From NCBI RefSeq assembly GCF_001653235.2, contig NC_035790.1, forward strand, positions 2,480,001-2,544,000: a stretch of DNA of 64,000 nt, read 5' to 3'. A program made the translations under genes and the position numbers. The notes beneath the pieces are model-generated. The model saw nothing but the letters and a program-made list of their open reading frames with translations. It was not told where the DNA came from and did not search any database. The stretch comes from Pochonia chlamydosporia 170 (Eukaryota > Ascomycota > Sordariomycetes > Hypocreales > Clavicipitaceae). The stretch's first letter is position 1; the number at the start of each line of letters is the position of its first letter. Shown here one piece after another: positions 1 through 11,139 of this stretch.

Positions 1-1403
1 TTTCCAAATCCTTTGCCCGAATCAACAACTATGCCATTGACCCTTCACAAGAAATGGTTGCCATTGGCATGACTAACGTTTTTGGCCCGTTCCTAGGCGC
101 TTATCCATCCACAGGCTCATTTAGTCGAACAGCAATCAAATCCAAAGCGGGTGTCCGAACTCCGGCCGCCGGGGTCGTATCTGGTATTGTTGTACTGCTG
201 GCCACGTACCTCTTGACCGCGGTCTTTTTCTACATTCCTAGTGCAGCACTTGCAGCCGTCATTATCCACGCTGTTGGCGACCTCATTACACCGCCGGATA
301 CCGTTTACCGGTTTTGGCGTGTGTCCCCCCTCGAAATGTTCGTCTTCTTCGTCGGCGTCTTTGTTAGTATCTTCGCTCAGATCGAAGATGGTTTATACGC
401 CACCGTCGCTATTTCAGCCGCCATTCTCATATACCGCATCTTAAAGGCACGCGGACGGTTCCTCGGCAGGGTGCGAGTTCACTCTGTCCTTGATGACAAC
501 GTTATTGGCGAGGATCACAAGAAGGTGTACGGAGAGTACGGTACTTTCGACGGAGCATCCCAAGGCCCTTCTCGAAACGTCTTCCTTCCTCTGGATCATG
601 GAGACGGCTCCAACCCTGAAGTTGAGCTGGAGAACCCTTATCCCGGCGTTTTCATCTACCGTTTCTCTGAGGGATTCAACTATCCCAATGCCAATTATAC
701 CTTGGATTGTCTCACCGATTTTATCTTCTCACAAACCAGGCGTTCCAGCCCTGAGTTCTTTGAGCGTCCTGGCGACAGGCCCTGGAACAACCCTGGTCCG
801 CGAAAATCGGCAAAATCTCCTCAGGATGGCGAACTCGACGCAAAACCAACGCTCAAGGCCATCATCTTGGACTTAAGTTCCGTCAACAACGTTGATGTTA
901 CTTCAGTCCAGCAACTCATCGATGTTCGAAACCAGCTTGATAAATACACCGCCCCCGACGTGGTAGACTGGCACATCGCATGCATTAACAACCGCTGGAC
1001 AAAGCGTGCCCTCATTGCTGGAGGGTTTGGAATCCCCACCAAGCCTCAGGACGGCCTACACCACAGGTGGAAGTCCATATTTAGCGTTGCTGAGATGGGT
1101 GGCAAGAACTCTGCTGCCGCTGTGGCAGAGGTCGCTGCCAACGAGAGAGGCCTTCAATCGAGCCACTCCCATATGTCTAAACTGGACGTTGAGATGGGCC
1201 AAAGCTCTGATTCGGACGAGGCTTCGACTAAGCCAGGCGATGAGAAGGTGGAGGAATCGGCGAAGAAAGTTCGACGAGGGGCGGTGGTTCATGATCTTAA
1301 TAGGCCTCTGTTTCATGTTGACCTGACGAGCGCGGTGCAAAGTGCCATCGCGAATGTTGAAGCTAGAGAGGAGTTTAGAGCTGCAGCAGGACAGTCAACT
1401 TGA
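1..1403 (+). CDS. SulP sulfate permease, C-terminal part (5' end outside window)
   Basis: Plasma-membrane sulfate/anion transporter that brings sulfate into the cell for assimilation. The frame is open from base 3 and runs into the window from upstream, so the N-terminal transmembrane domain is missing. What is visible: the GAYPSTGSFSRTAI segment typical of the SulP transmembrane core, then hydrophobic helices (VVSGIVVLLATYLLTAVFFYI, MFVFFVGVFVSIF, LYATVAISAAILIYRI), then a cytosolic STAS domain. The STAS core lies at about 860-1030, where a conserved strand (AIILDLSSVNNVD) precedes the helix starting TSVQQL. A charged, probably flexible tail of about 100 residues follows. This order matches fungal sulfate permeases of the CYS-14/SUL family, which have about 12 helices plus STAS. 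No intron is seen in the visible part. Family confidence is high; the paralogue cannot be assigned without the N-terminus. Confidence 0.93.
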   Translation, partial: SKSFARINNYAIDPSQEMVAIGMTNVFGPFLGAYPSTGSFSRTAIKSKAGVRTPAAGVVSGIVVLLATYLLTAVFFYIPSAALAAVIIHAVGDLITPPDTVYRFWRVSPLEMFVFFVGVFVSIFAQIEDGLYATVAISAAILIYRILKARGRFLGRVRVHSVLDDNVIGEDHKKVYGEYGTFDGASQGPSRNVFLPLDHGDGSNPEVELENPYPGVFIYRFSEGFNYPNANYTLDCLTDFIFSQTRRSSPEFFERPGDRPWNNPGPRKSAKSPQDGELDAKPTLKAIILDLSSVNNVDVTSVQQLIDVRNQLDKYTAPDVVDWHIACINNRWTKRALIAGGFGIPTKPQDGLHHRWKSIFSVAEMGGKNSAAAVAEVAANERGLQSSHSHMSKLDVEMGQSSDSDEASTKPGDEKVEESAKKVRRGAVVHDLNRPLFHVDLTSAVQSAIANVEAREEFRAAAGQST

Positions 1404-1985
1404 TGCCATCATGGGGGACATGCTGACATGGGTTGTGATTGGAGTTTACATATGTATGTTGCATTTAGCGATGGAATTAGCGAGCATTGGATACATTTGG
1501 TACTTCTTTGTCTACAAGATTTTGTTAAACCGATTTCGTTCTTGTCGTAGAGTGGACTTTCTGTTCATGTTCATTGATAGGAAGAAGCTGCAGGACAGCA
1601 TTGGTCCTGGGTGGCAAGGCGCTATGCTGAGGGTCATTCAAAGTGAATATTTCGAACACTTTCTCAATTTAAACACACATGAAGGTTTTGCCCTCTGCGA
1701 GAGTAAAAAGCAGAAGAAAATTGGTCAAAAATCCGTAAAATGGCGAAGTGTTCTGATGGAATCGTCAAAGTGAAAGCATACGGTCACCTGATTTCGCGTC
1801 CATTTCGCCACGCCCTTCACGGGCCCCGCCAACTTTGCGACTTTCAACTTCACCGTGAAGTCCGTTTGGAGCCCAAGCCAGAAGTTTACAAATTCTACAG
1901 GAGGATTACACTTTTAAAATCACTTTGAATCAAGGCACAATACCGTGGCGGAAGTAGACCGGTTCCCCATCAGTCCACTCACACA
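1404..1985. other. Intergenic region between sulfate permease and WSS1-like gene
   Basis: About 580 bases with no credible coding region. The first part should be the 3' UTR of the permease, and the last hundred or so bases the promoter and leader of the WSS1-like gene. Short open frames here have no protein-like composition. No repeat or RNA gene was recognised. Confidence 0.6.
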
Positions 1986-3388
1986 ATGCCCATTGGCATC
2001 CAGCGACTCAATGCCAAAAAGTCGCAACCAAATCCCAACATCGTCTTTATCAAACCATTACCCGGCCCCAATGAGAAAACAGCACAAGGGTTCCTCGAAA
2101 GAATTGCCGCACAATGCCGTAAGTTTCATCTACTCATGTACTCCACCGCCCTCAACTAACAGTCCTAGTGCCTGTCATGCGCAAGCACCACCTATCCATC
2201 ATGACACTAGAAGAATACGAACCAAACCGTGAGTTCGTGGGCCGCAACTTCAACGCCGGCGAAGTGATCCAACTTGTACTTCGGTCCCCCTCAACAGGTC
2301 GCTGGCTCCCATTCGAATACGTCCAAATGGTCATGATGCACGAACTAGCGCACTGCAAGCAAATGAACCACTCTCGGGCCTTCTGGGCAGTGCGAAACCA
2401 GTACGCCACGCAAATGTACGAACTGTTTAGGCAGGGATACACGGGTGAAGGAATCTGGGGCCGCGGTGCGAGTCTAGTTACAGGCGAGTGGGAGCGGAAC
2501 CAAGTAACGGCAGATGAGGTTCTTCCGGAGCATCTATGCGGCGGGACGTATCGCTCCAGACGGAGGAAGAGAAAGGCAAAGCCGGCCTTGACCTATCAGG
2601 AGCGCAAGGAGAGGCGGATTTTGAAGAAATTCGGGAAGAATGGTGTGGCGCTCGGGGCGGATGATGAGGAAAAGGTCAAGTTGGAGAAGGGGAAGAGGGT
2701 GCAGGCTAAGCCGAGGGTGGCGGGTAGCGCGCGTGGGCGAGAGCTGCGAGCTGCGGCTGCGCTGGCGAGGTTTGAGAAACAAAAGGTGGAGGAAGAAGAT
2801 GTAGTTAAGGATGAGGACGAGACGCAGTCTGGGAGCGAGAGCGAGTATGAGGATGTTGCGGAGGAGGCTGCTGCTGTTGATGTCGATGGCTCAACTATGA
2901 GGGACAGCAAGGGGAGAGGAATGGTTCGAGTATGTGAGGATGAGGACACGAACGATCTTGAAGCGAGGAACGAACTTTCGCAGTTGGAAGACATGTTTAG
3001 ACGGGTAAAGAGGGAAGATCCTGCGCCGAGCACACAAACAGTTCGGGTCAAAGCAGAGCCGGGCACTCAAGAAACGTCATTATCATCGGTCACAGCGAAA
3101 AGAGAGCCCCTGGATACACCACTCGATGACATACCAGCTGCACAACCCGTCGAAGCATCTAGCAGATCCAAGTCAGCAATCGAGCGTTCACAGAGCACAA
3201 CCCCCTGCTCAATGTGCTCCTTTGCAAATACCTCATCAGCAGTAACGTGTGCCATGTGCGCAAACGTTCTCGATCCAACGAACACACCAAATTCCTGGCG
3301 CTGCTCAAGCACAACGTGTGCGGAGAGCCAGTACGTCAACGCTGGTGACTGTGGAGTGTGTGGCCTCTGCGGACAGAGACGAGTGTGA
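1986..3388 (+). CDS. WSS1: WSS1-like WLM-domain metalloprotease (DNA-protein crosslink repair)
   Basis: Predicted DNA-dependent, SUMO-targeted metalloprotease that degrades proteins covalently trapped on DNA; it acts in the nucleus with Cdc48 and resembles animal SPRTN. Exons 1986-2118 and 2169-3388; the 50-bp intron has GTAAGT, CTAAC and TAG. Product 450 aa. The N-terminus (MPIGIQRLN, then FIKPLPGP) is typical of WLM proteins. The zinc-protease motif is HELAHCKQMNH at residues 102-112, with His102, Glu103, His106 and His112. A charged Lys/Glu-rich linker follows. Near the C-terminus is a RanBP2-type zinc finger (Cys391, Cys394, Cys405, Cys408), then a second cysteine cluster (WRC...C...CGVCGLC). 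All catalytic residues are present, so it is probably active. The gene converges on the tropomyosin-like gene. The ATG at 1986 restores the conserved N-terminus that is lost if only the second exon is read. Confidence 0.95.
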
Positions 3389-3764
3389 CGAGTCTGGCGT
3401 CGAACCGAAGAATAATGAGTGACGATAAATGATCATGTGTGTATACTATGCTGTACTATATAGTAGTCTAAGAGAAGGGCTAATGGAGATTATACTGTGC
3501 TTAATGGAAGTAATCAGATATACTTCCAAGTTAGAACAGACATTATGTTGATACTATCTTCTTTCGATGTGGCACAAGTGGGAATCCCTTAGCCCAGTTA
3601 GTGTATCCTACACTCGCCCAACGGCGGGTGGTCCTGAAGTTGCCCTGCTTTTGTCTCATTGACACTTTCTTTAAGTTTTTGACGCAACAGCTTGTAACTA
3701 TATCCCAACGTTTTATACTCCCCAAATACCAGCAGTGCATCTACTCCGCACTCAACCGTAGCCG
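3389..3764. terminator. Convergent 3' region between WSS1-like and tropomyosin-like genes
   Basis: 376 bases between two converging coding regions, AT-rich near 3420-3540. It should hold both 3' UTRs and polyadenylation sites. No specific polyadenylation signal could be assigned with confidence and no other gene is seen. Confidence 0.5.
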
Positions 3765-4299
3765 TTATATGTGCTCCAAACCCCGAGAGAACTCATCCAA
3801 CTCCGTCTTCACCTCCTTGTACTTCATCACCATCTCATCATACTTCTTTTCCCAGTTATCCCGGTCCTCTTCCAAAGCTCGTACTTTTCGCTCAAAGCTA
3901 GCCAGTGTTAACGATTATCACGGCAGCAAACTCTCTTTTCTCCTTTCCCACCAGGATGTTCATCATCAACACATAAGGCACATACCAGTCTCTCTCATTA
4001 GAAGAAACGCTCAGTTTCTCCGTAAGTTCCTGTATCCTCTTCTCCTGCTCTGTAGTCTCAGCGTCAAGAGCAGGTTCTGCTTTTTCAAGCCTCGTCTTGA
4101 GGGCGGCAATTTCGTTCTCGTTTTCCAACTGCTCTGCTTGGAGTTTCTTGACCGTCTCTTTTAGTTCCTCATTTTCGGTGGTAGCTGTGTCTAATTTTAC
4201 GGTGAGAGAGTTTATTTTCTGCCACTGTTAACAATCCGTGATGTTCGAGTACTAAAAATTGTGCAGGCGGGATGACATTACCTCTTTGATGCGATCCAT
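3765..4299 (-). CDS. Short tropomyosin-like protein
   Basis: Actin-filament binding coiled coil of the fungal tropomyosin (Cdc8/Tpm1) type, which stabilises cables and the cytokinetic ring. Exons on the minus strand: 4299-4282, 4218-3986, 3897-3765; introns 4281-4219 and 3985-3898. The first acceptor was chosen at the GGCAG before 4218 because it gives the canonical start MDRIKEKINSL. Product 127 aa, almost all heptad coiled coil, ending in FERKVRALEEDRDNWEKKY and then a tail with KTELDEF, both characteristic of fungal tropomyosin. From memory, the usual fungal protein is about 161 aa. Here about 34 residues of the middle are absent and the sequence is diverged, so this is more likely a paralogue than the main housekeeping copy. 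Both introns are phase-consistent. An undetected exon inside the second intron is unlikely, since that intron is only 88 bp. Confidence 0.85.
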
Positions 4300-6153
4300 T
4301 ACTTCTGTGGCACCCGCGTCTGTATGAGGACACTTCCCTTTCGCGGTAGATTCTGGTTTCGCGTTTGAAAGCGCGAGGGGGCACCTGACAGGACTTTATG
4401 CAATGTGTAGCCGTAATGTTAGAATAGATTACTCGTTGGAAATCGTGTTCGCCACTCACAGGCCGCTGGTGACGAGATGGGACGGTGACGGTGAGACGCT
4501 ACGAGATGTCGCTCATGTAGATGGAGGTTATGTCCGGTCTCAACAATTTAGGGCCATTGGCGAAATGCCCACTGATACCTGAAAGGTGACTGCATGTGGT
4601 TTCGGTATCTGGCTTATGATGCCTGGGCCTCACCGCTCTTTAGGTTCAACATCATTCGCGTCTATCAAGAATTCCTGCAGCGTTGCAGTGGCCTTGGCAT
4701 ATAAAGTTGCGCTTTTAGCAATACGGCTGAATGAATATTGGCACTTTTGCTATTTATTGAGTACTTCCAGATTTGTTGACATGGCCATTTTGCTCAAACA
4801 CCTGCCTAGCCGAAGACCCAAGGCTGGATGTCGTGGCGAAGGACACATCGTCAGCCACCGGAAGTCGGATTGTAATAGAGGAAGACTGATTCCCAGCGTA
4901 GTACATCATGGATGGTTCAAATAAACGGATAGGTCCCCATCGCGACGTCTAGCTTTGTCACATTGACTCAATAAAGGTCAAGTTTTCTCAAGTGTCAGCG
5001 CTAGAATGCTGTCCCCTGGGCAGCTATTTCGAACTTATACATTCTACGATGTAATTCCTCCTAGTAAAAATCACAGAACATGTATTCCGAGATATGTCTA
5101 TCGTATGGTTTGTGATCTTCTTATTCCCCCAGGTGAAATGAATCGGCACTGGAATGCCGCGTTCGTAACCTGGGAGATGGTTTGCGACAGTTTTAAAATC
5201 TGGTTTGCGCGAGTTTGATAATTTTATCGAATTGTGTGTTCTCTTTTCCAGCTGATGTTACCTCAAAGGCAATGGAGGTCAGGCCGTAATGCGTGTCGTA
5301 CTGCAAAGTAAGCAGCGAATACCTACTGGACTGTCTCGCGCTCGAGGATGGGCACAATACTTTATAGTATGGTTGAAACTGGATTCTTTTGATCTCACTG
5401 CGTCCTCCTGTGACGAGAGATATTGAAGAGGCGCAAGCTGCTCCGTGAACTTTTGAAACTCAACTAGACTGTTTGAGACTTGAGAATTGGTCTCCACCAT
5501 GAATCTGACATGCCATCTGCGGATCGATTGAGTCTGCCCAGAGTCGTAGTACTGTATTGTACAGTATGTTCCAACAATAAGTTAGAAACACAGTCACCTC
5601 CTTAATTTCAATCGCAGTAATGGGCAATTTTCCCGCAATTGACTCGCCTTTGTTCACAAACCGAGTCCCACGAGTCTCCCAAAATCCGCCCATCCATCCA
5701 GGTTGTACGATTGGTTCCGTCGTGCATGCACGTTTCAGAAAGCAATCCTAGCTCGTTTCATGTACACAATGCAACGCCGAATGGGCGCATAAACACGATG
5801 TAAATTCTCCTTGTCGATGAGGCTGGATACGAATCGTGTAATTTGAATGGTGGATTGGTCGGTGCCGCGGACGGGCTAGGCGGATCTTTTGGGACAAGTC
5901 GATATGAGAGTTGTTTTAAGGAGGCTCAAGTATACCTGGCCAAGGAGCAGTTGAGGGTGATATATTTATCCTGTCGGTCGATCATTGAATTTTCCTTTTT
6001 CCAAACGCCTCTTGTGTATACAATACGGATTGGTTCTGTTCTGTTTGGGTTTGTTACCTCGGGTTTTCCACCATTGTGTATGTACTCTATAATACCCGCC
6101 AGCCACTTACATTTACGATACGAACGTCGAGAGCGATAATTACACCGGCCATA
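4300..6153. other. Gene-free region upstream of tropomyosin-like and secreted-protein genes
   Basis: About 1.85 kb lying between two divergent coding starts, so it includes both promoters. Minus-strand frames at 5279-5500 and 5460-5693 have a few protein-like stretches but no recognisable domain, and splice signals do not join them convincingly. They could be a decayed gene. Nothing else is supported. Confidence 0.5.
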
Positions 6154-6721
6154 ATGAGATTAATACAATCATTCCTCCTTATCGGCCTGGTCGCCCTCGC
6201 AGGCGCCAAGAAACATCCCGCCGGAATTGTCCTCAGCGTACCGATCATGCCTCGAATTCCCAGCCAAGCGAAGCACAATGAAGTCTTACAGGCTCGTTCC
6301 GCTCTGTCCAAGCCGGATGCCAGCGCAATTGTATCCACGACATGCCTTGACACAAACCAGTTCGTACAAATACAAAACCAAAATCACATCATCGTACCAG
6401 ACAATGACGTTGCTAACGACTTTTGTAATCAGGGTCATCGACGCACATGATGAAGCCGAAGCCCAACTAAGCATCTGCGGCGGCATGCCCGGATCAATAC
6501 AAGCGTGTCAAGGCGCGCCATCTAAGACAGAGGGACGAGCCCGTACAGCATTGTTCAGCCTATCCGTCGGCTCGGGAGACTCCATTGTCATCACTAAGCA
6601 ACTTTGGCTTCGGTGTGTCCACGCCGCGAGGTCGGCTTGTCCTACTGGGAGCTTGTCAGCGGTTTGTGCTGGGGGAGCATCGAGTGGTGGGAATGTGGCA
6701 TTTACGTTGACCAAGCCATAA
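6154..6721 (+). pseudogene. Small secreted protein gene with a one-base frame break
   Basis: The ATG at 6154 opens a frame with a clear signal peptide (MRLIQSFLLIGLVALAGA, probable cleavage near residue 18), then a secreted domain beginning KKHPAGIVL. At 6432-6434 (GGG) the frame must shift by one base: before it the protein reads ...NDFCNQ, after it VIDAHDEAEAQLSICGG..., and the second part runs to a stop at 6719-6721 with the cysteine pattern CVHAARSACPTGS...C. The two halves look like one continuous domain. The possible intron GTACCA...GCTAAC...ATCAG (6391-6432) does not repair the phase, because it leads to a stop at once. Either a single-base insertion has broken the gene, or the base is a sequencing error in a G run. 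The function is unknown; small cysteine-containing secreted proteins of fungi are often effector or cell-surface proteins, but nothing here proves that. Confidence 0.6.
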
Positions 6722-9700
6722 GCAACTGGTGCCATGGAACAAAAGCGACTTCTCTAGTACATAATAAAACTCTGTATAAATTTGACTATGCGTGACGCTC
6801 GGCCTCAGAAGCCGCCGTGTACGGGAATAAGCTTGTGCTGGGGACGCACGTGTCTGTGGCCTGTCATGACTGACGAGTGCATTCTTCCTGGTTGCTTTCG
6901 AGAGCCCAGACTCGTGGTCAACTCATGCAATCTGCAAGCCGAGATGCGGGCAGTCGAGTCTTGTCTTGTCTTGTCCTGTCTTGATCCATCCGACTGATGG
7001 TAAAGGGTGGGCCATGAGCGGACAGTGTGGTAAGTTGGCTTGGTCGGTTCGCAATTCGGGTGCCCATGCCGAGTGTGTGTCTGAGAGAGAAGTGTGTGTG
7101 TGGATGGGGGGAGGCGTGTAGGAGAATCTGGGCAAGACAAACTTGACTTGATGAGAATCCACTCCGGCATCTTTGCAAGTCTTCAACCGAGTTCGCCAGT
7201 GAAGCGCCCACGTTCTCGCATCTCCAATGCCTTTCCTGTGTGTGCCCAGCAAAAAAAAACTTTTGTACCTTGGAGGAGGCTGAAACGGTGAATCTTCAAC
7301 ATCCCCGGTCGCTCTGCAATGGTCGCGATATTTCCTCCATTTGATTGTCATCATAACTGCGTCAAGATATTGGACGATGGACTGCCGAATGCGGGGAGAG
7401 ACGCGGTGTCAGGGCAATGACTGTCTGCCACTTGGAAGTGTCTGGTCCATCAAATTGGAAGGCAACCAGATTTTCGGAGGAAAAGGGTCTGATTCTGCAC
7501 GGTCGACAAGGTGGTGCCATCGATGTCAGCCTTTTTGAAAGAAGGTCATTGTCATGGGTCCCAAAAGTTTGGATCAGCCCGGGGAACCATCCGGTGCAAA
7601 ATGCGTGGCTCAGGGACACCAGACCAGACCAGACCAGACCAGACCAGACAGCTGACGGTTTTGTTCCCTGTCGCCAACATCTTTGTCCTGCCTGGCATTG
7701 ACCTGTCAGGGACCCGGTGATCGCCTATTGTTTCGGTTGGGGAGATTCAGTCCGGTCAAGTACCTAAGGTATGTCGACGATCTTGACAATAATCTTGCGC
7801 CTTTGCACGAAACTTTTGGTGCTTGCTGCCAAAAGTTGTGCATCATTCTCAGGAATGATGACTGGGGCATGAACATGATTGCCTGGTGCCATAAAGATGC
7901 ACACGTGTGTCTACTAGTATGAATAATAGCATTAGTTACCTAAGTAGTGCACAAACAATCAATGTGCAAACATCCAGATGGTACGGTGCTGTACTGTACT
8001 GCAAACACTACATACTGGTACAATACTGTGCATAAATGCAGATCTGTCTAATTGGAATGATAGGAAGGCGCTCAAGGGCTGGCAGTTGAGACCCTTGCTG
8101 CGGGGTACGTACCTCCTGCCTTGAGAGCAAGCTGGCAGGGATCTTACCCCGCAAATTGCTGCCATTGGGTGATGTTGGTGTGGTCCCAAGCCGCCCAAGG
8201 CTAGCGCTTGCCAGATTATGGAGAACCAAGCAAAGCTGCGAAATTTCTTTGGGCAACTTCGATGGCGATGGATTTCCCCCCTCGCCCCCTCTCAATTGCA
8301 TCACAGCGTTGTGTCGATGAGCCCCAACCTGGTTCCCTCATCGAGATGAATGCACTGTACCACCGAGCCAGCAAACATTTGAAACCTGACCCTGGCCTAG
8401 TAGGCACGCAATCATCCGCACTGCATTTGGGGCATTTCTAGCTCCGACTTGCAGTGCCAAAAGACGATGTGTACGACACGGGAGCCTCGCACAAGGCCCG
8501 AAGAAGAGGCAGCAGCCGTGACATTGGGACACTGCGTTGCTGGCACGGCCTGCTAGTTGGTGACACCAAAGGACCAAAAGTGTACTACCGCTGCGCTGGA
8601 ACTCGAGCCATGACTAGCCATGGCGCTGATGGCTCTGGATGACTCTGGATGTTGCTCCGTTCGCCAGTTGGATTACTTTTAGAGTCCAAATGGATGGTCT
8701 AGGTTGCGAGCTAAGGTGAGCGAACGCCACCCACTTACTGGCAAGTAGGGTTGCTGCCGTGAAACGACGTGCTTCCAGATGCAACTCCACTTGGACCTGC
8801 ACACACCCCAAGCTGTTATTACTGTTGCTGTTCGGTAAATAGGCGTGGCCGTCGATTCTGCCTGGCTGAATGTTCGCTTTCAAGCAACTTGACCAGACTC
8901 TCCTTATCAGGCCCACCCTCCGCTCCAAGCCATCGTTCGATACGTTCTGGTCTGGTAGTTCCGAAAAGACAGAATCAGCAAATGGGGAAATCAACTGACG
9001 CAGCCGCTGCTGTCTTCATCTTCATAGTGCAAATTGCGACCAAACCAGACCCCGGCAGTCTGACTGGACAGTTTGACAACTTCAAGCCATAAAGCCTCTT
9101 AGCGACGCGGCAGACATAGGGTTTCGGTATACCCCCGCTCGACGACCAGACGCCAGTCTTGGCCAGTGCTTCCTTTATTTTTCGCACCAGACGACACATG
9201 CACCCTCCCGGGGACTTGGTGGTAGTGATTGTGCCCCCCATACTGCCATACCTAGGTACTGGTGACTCTGGGGAGTTGCGAGGACGGGGACTGAGACACG
9301 GGTTGAAATACCGGCGTTCCTGGCTCAAGTCAGACCAGACTTATTTCACCACATTCACACGTAAACTAACGCTAATCGGCAGTTGCTCTTATCCGCCAGG
9401 CTAAACAGTAGATGCACGCAGTCGCTCCCACTGCCCAGCACAAACCAGAAGCTTTTATCTCCACAACATCAAACCCCATCCTCCACAGACGCCACACCTC
9501 CAAATTCAACCAGTTGACTCTTTGGAAGAGCTGGACAGAGATGGGAGCGGGCCCAGCAGATCTGGGTCGAAGGGCTTAGGGCTCCTCCGGGTCCACCGAT
9601 CGTAGCTGGCGACCTATCGACGTCACCTTTGGCAATCAATGGCGAGGTCGAAGCATACCAGGGTGAAGCTTGTATTTCAATGGTTCCACATGTGAAGCAG

Positions 9701-11139
9701 TGCTCGCGAATGCCCAATCCCGTCCCTTGTGGAACAAGGTCCCCTGGAAGCTTGGCCGATCTCCTCATCACAATTCCTTGCCCCAGAGAGAGCAAGCAAA
9801 CAGCACTCTTGACTCTTGACTTTGGGAGCACATTGTCCCCTCCTCGGCGAGTTGAAGACTGAGTGTACGTTGGTGGTATTGATTTGGTCGTCGTGAGCCC
9901 CCCTGTTTTTAGAGTTGGTACTGTTCATCGCGATCTGACAGAGAGTACACTGTTCCAGTGTGAGTACGTTTGAACTGTGTGGAATGCTGTATCCGTGGTT
10001 AGCAAGGTCGTCATTGTGTGACGTAGGCAGGCTCTGCAACGCGTATCTGGTTTGGCCAGGGACGTTTTTGGATGCCCCAGCATGGGCATGTATGTCATGG
10101 CATGCCATGGTCAAGGTTCTTGATGAGTATGTAGTATTTCTGGGCAATCCATCTCTGGCTTGAGTACGGAGAACGGAGCACCTTGGTTTTGACTGCTTGG
10201 GAGCGAGCTCCATTGTCCCGTGTGGTGGTTGCCCATCACCCATCACCCATCACCCGTCGCCCATCCCATCCCATCCTCCACACCAGACACTCCGCTACGT
10301 CCGTCACCCATTCTAGACCCTCCCCTCCGCTCTCGGTCTTCACGGACATGATAGACGCCGTCACCTACACCCATCAGACCACGCCCTCTTCATTCACATC
10401 CCATTTTGTCCAACCTTCTCTCCTGATCTTTACCTTTCCACATCCCAAGTTTGTTGACTCGCAACATTGCAGCCCAATCGTGTTCGTTTCAATCAAACTC
10501 CTTTCCCCTTCCTTCTCTTTATCAAGTCCATTCACCAACGCCGTGCTGTGCTGTGTGTATACTCCGCACCAAACTGGCGGGTGCTCTTCATCTCAGCCAG
10601 CACACTGAATCAGAAGCCAAGCACAGTCCTGGCCAATTCACCCGAGTGAGACAACACAACCAAGGGCCTGGTCAGACCAGACCGTAGCAGCTTGCACTCA
10701 CACCACACCCCCAAGCTTGCAACTCGACTCTTCCCCCACCGTGTCTTGCACTATTTCTTCCTTGCTCTTTCCCATTACCCATTACCTCTTTCTCTCCTTC
10801 TTCGCTAGCCAACTGTTGTCCTTTGGTCGTTCCTTCCAACCTGATACCACAACGCTTGTCGCCCGCTGGCGCTTTCCCCGACCGCTCACAGCCGTTCCGC
10901 TCTCGGTCTCGGTCTCCCCTTACGCCTCGCCTCCGCCTGTCCTTTACTCCGACAACGCCATCCAAGCTCGGGAATTTCTACATCACCACTCCTCTACTCC
11001 CATCTTTTGCTCTGTCTTAAGCTCAACGCAAAGCCAGCACACACTCACCTCTTGCTCCTGGCCCTTGCCTTGGCCAAGGCGAGTTCAACAAGACCGAAAA
11101 ACTTAGAGAGACGGTGTACACCTGCTGTTGAAGCCCACC
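6722..11139. other. 4.4-kb gene-free region with CCAGA repeats and a pyrimidine-rich leader
   Basis: No frame here has protein-like composition or recognisable motifs. The region contains a CCAGA tandem array at 7617-7650, a TACCTAGGTA palindrome at 9249-9258, and further CCAGAC motifs near 8950, 9325 and 10670. From about 10200 to 11110 the plus strand is markedly C/T-rich (many CCCATC, TCTC and CCTTCC runs), typical of a fungal promoter and long 5' UTR for the gene at 11140. A noncoding transcript is possible but cannot be shown. Confidence 0.55.
7617..7650. repeat. CCAGA pentanucleotide tandem array
   Basis: About six and a half head-to-tail copies of the 5-bp unit ACCAG, with essentially no variation. 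It is a simple microsatellite in intergenic DNA. The same unit appears singly or doubly at many other intergenic places in the window. Confidence 0.9.

Noticed and set aside
3601..4164. Plus-strand open frame of 187 codons
   Set aside because: It is the antisense shadow of the tropomyosin-like exons, whose minus-strand reading gives a clear coiled coil and correct splice sites.
6391..6432. Intron GTACCA...GCTAAC...ATCAG in the secreted-protein gene
   Set aside because: Signals look good, but splicing it leaves the wrong phase and a stop within six codons; the continuous reading with one base removed fits better.
7617..7650. Possible CRISPR-like or telomere-like repeat
   Set aside because: Units of 5 bp without spacers and not the fungal telomere repeat; a simple microsatellite in a eukaryotic genome.
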